From JAZTZP01 sp045637525 (lineage in GTDB: Bacteria; Bacillota; Clostridia; UBA1381), in NCBI GenBank assembly GCA_045637525.1, contig JAZTZP010000161.1:1-6188 (forward strand): 6,188 nucleotides of DNA, read 5' to 3'. Made by a program: the position numbers and the translations under genes. Positions 5,624 to 6,188 of the stretch are shown piece by piece (position 1 is the stretch's first letter; each line of letters starts with the position of its first letter). The notes under the pieces are model-generated. The model did not search any database. It saw only the letters and a list, made by a program, of their open reading frames with translations, and had not been told where the DNA came from.

Positions 5624-5938
5624 TTAAGGAATAAAGTGAGATGGATTTTCATTAAAGGTATTTTTAAAAATTTTAGTAAAATAATATATATCCGGACATC
5701 CTACATTTATTCCAGCTTCGGTCACGCTGTATTCTCCTGTTTTTAAAAGCGACATTGCTTTTTCCATTCTTAAGTTGTTTTTGTATTTTACAGGTGATGT
5801 TCCCGTAACTGCTTTAAACTGACGTCGAAATGAGGTTAAGCTCATATTACAGAGTTTTGCTAAGTATTGGGGAGTAACATCTGTTGTATAATTATTTTGA
5901 AGATACAAAAGACCTTTATATATCCCGACTCTATAATA
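5624..5938 (-). pseudogene. C-terminal half of a second AraC-family regulator, cut by an IS
   Basis: About 104 residues of a typical AraC DNA-binding domain remain: LAKLCNMSLTSFRRQFKAVTG (first helix-turn-helix) with SPVKYKNNLRMEKA, then EYSVTEAGINVGCPDIYYFTKIFKNTFNENPSHF (second). The stop at 5624 and the family ending look natural, but the sensor domain is missing. The reading frame runs on upstream by chance for 44 codons through the insertion sequence end to a TTG at 6070, giving a hydrophobic, Phe-rich stretch unlike any AraC sensor. The gene was most likely interrupted by the insertion sequence that starts near 5945; its front half should lie beyond the other end of that element, outside this window. 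It converges on the intact AraC gene. Confidence 0.8.
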
Positions 5939-6006
5939 AATGTTGGGGTGTCCGACAAATAGAGCTTTAAAAAAATTAGAAAAAAACAAAAAAAATTTCA
6001 AAAAAG

Positions 6007-6080
6007 TAGAGCATATTTGTTCAAAATCCTGTATAATGGAATTGTCGAGAAACCATGACAGGAGGAACAAATATGCTCTA
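6007..6080 (+). promoter_or_regulatory. Inverted repeat flanking the transposase promoter and covering its start codon
   Basis: TAGAGCATATTTGTTC (6007-6022) is perfectly repeated in inverse at 6065-6080, with 42 bases between. Between the arms lies TATAAT (6032-6037), the likely -10 of the transposase; no good -35 is visible 17 bp upstream. The right arm starts at the last G of AGGAGG (6060-6065) and covers the ATG at 6073 through codon 3. RNA started at this promoter (about 6044) would lack the left arm, while RNA entering from outside would form a 16-bp stem closing the start site. Confidence 0.7.
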
Positions 6081-6188
6081 TTCTCATTTTACCGAAGAAT
6101 TACTAAATTTGCAAGAGGTTATTGTAAAAAAGATTGAAAAATTTGAAAATATTACTCATGTGCATATAGAAATGCCTGTCACAGAACA
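6073..6188 (+). CDS. Transposase, ISL3-like, N-terminal part (runs off window)
   Basis: The first 38 codons are visible, starting MLYSHFTEELLNLQEVIVKK and continuing to HVHIEMPVTE at the window edge. The start is supported by a full AGGAGG (6060-6065) with 7 bases to the ATG. The pattern, a short helical opening then a beta hairpin of alternating hydrophobic residues ending in 'PVTE', is what precedes the CPxC zinc-finger in ISL3-family transposases. Neither the zinc-finger nor the DDE catalytic domain is visible, so the family call rests on this N-terminus and the element's end. The gene appears intact as far as it can be read. Confidence 0.6.
   Translation, partial: MLYSHFTEELLNLQEVIVKKIEKFENITHVHIEMPVTE

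Larger units (their letters stand above)
5945..6188 (+). mobile_element. Left part of an insertion sequence, probably ISL3 family
   Basis: Where the AraC frame loses family similarity (about 5938-5945), a new sequence begins GGGGTGTCCGACAAATAGAGC, a plausible terminal inverted repeat starting with G's as in the ISL3 family. It continues through an A-rich leader (5969-6006), an inverted repeat, a promoter element and the transposase start, and runs off the window. The right end is not visible, so the terminal repeat and the target duplication cannot be confirmed. If the family's usual 8-bp duplication applies, its left copy would be 5937-5944. Confidence 0.6.

Noticed and set aside
5939..6070. 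N-terminal extension of the AraC fragment from a TTG at 6070
   Set aside because: The 44 residues are antisense to the insertion-sequence leader, Phe-rich from its A tracts, and resemble no AraC sensor domain.
5940..6137. Plus-strand open frame crossing the start of the insertion sequence
   Set aside because: It is lysine/asparagine-rich from A tracts, lacks a ribosome binding site, and is out of frame with the transposase that has one.
1..6188. CRISPR array, tRNA or rRNA genes
   Set aside because: No set of regularly spaced direct repeats with unique spacers, no tRNA cloverleaf and no rRNA-like sequence was found on either strand.

Overview
The window looks like an accessory stretch of an AT-rich, low-GC Gram-positive genome, most likely a gut-type member of the Clostridia. 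Reasons are the strong AGGAGG-type ribosome binding sites, consensus sigma-A promoters with TGn extensions, a QueT transporter under a preQ1 riboswitch, and interspersed palindromic repeats, a class C group II intron relic and an ISL3-like insertion sequence. No species can be named from the sequence.

Layout. 1-231 is a large palindromic, MITE-like repeat with 16-bp terminal inverted repeats. 262-1072 (minus) is a sugar-phosphate isomerase/epimerase-like TIM-barrel gene with its own consensus promoter and terminator. 1191-1761 (plus) is a promoter, a preQ1-I riboswitch and a queT-type queuosine-precursor transporter gene. 1762-2399 has no intact gene. It is a debris field: a third copy of the repeat end, the 5' part of a group IIC intron on the minus strand sitting 5 bp past a 16-bp terminator hairpin, a 12-bp tandem duplication, the orphan 3' end of a broken plus-strand gene, and a stretch that may be the right end of an IS200/IS605-type element.

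2400-4632 (minus) is a two-gene operon: a 574-aa cytoplasmic glycosidase-like protein (DUF5696/GH101-like, tentative), then a YgjV-family inner-membrane protein one base downstream. It is divergent from an intact AraC-family regulator at 4763-5590 (plus). The two back-to-back promoters overlap symmetrically. 5624-5938 (minus) is the C-terminal DNA-binding half of a second AraC-family gene, cut by an insertion sequence that starts near 5945 and runs off the window. Only the first 38 codons of its transposase are visible.

How it works together. The regulator, the glycosidase-like protein and the membrane protein probably form one sugar-responsive unit of unknown substrate. QueT is controlled separately by preQ1. 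The mobile elements account for the pseudogenes. The most interesting regulatory structure is in the insertion sequence: a perfect 16-bp inverted repeat flanks the transposase -10 element and covers the start codon, an arrangement expected to block translation of transcripts that enter from outside.
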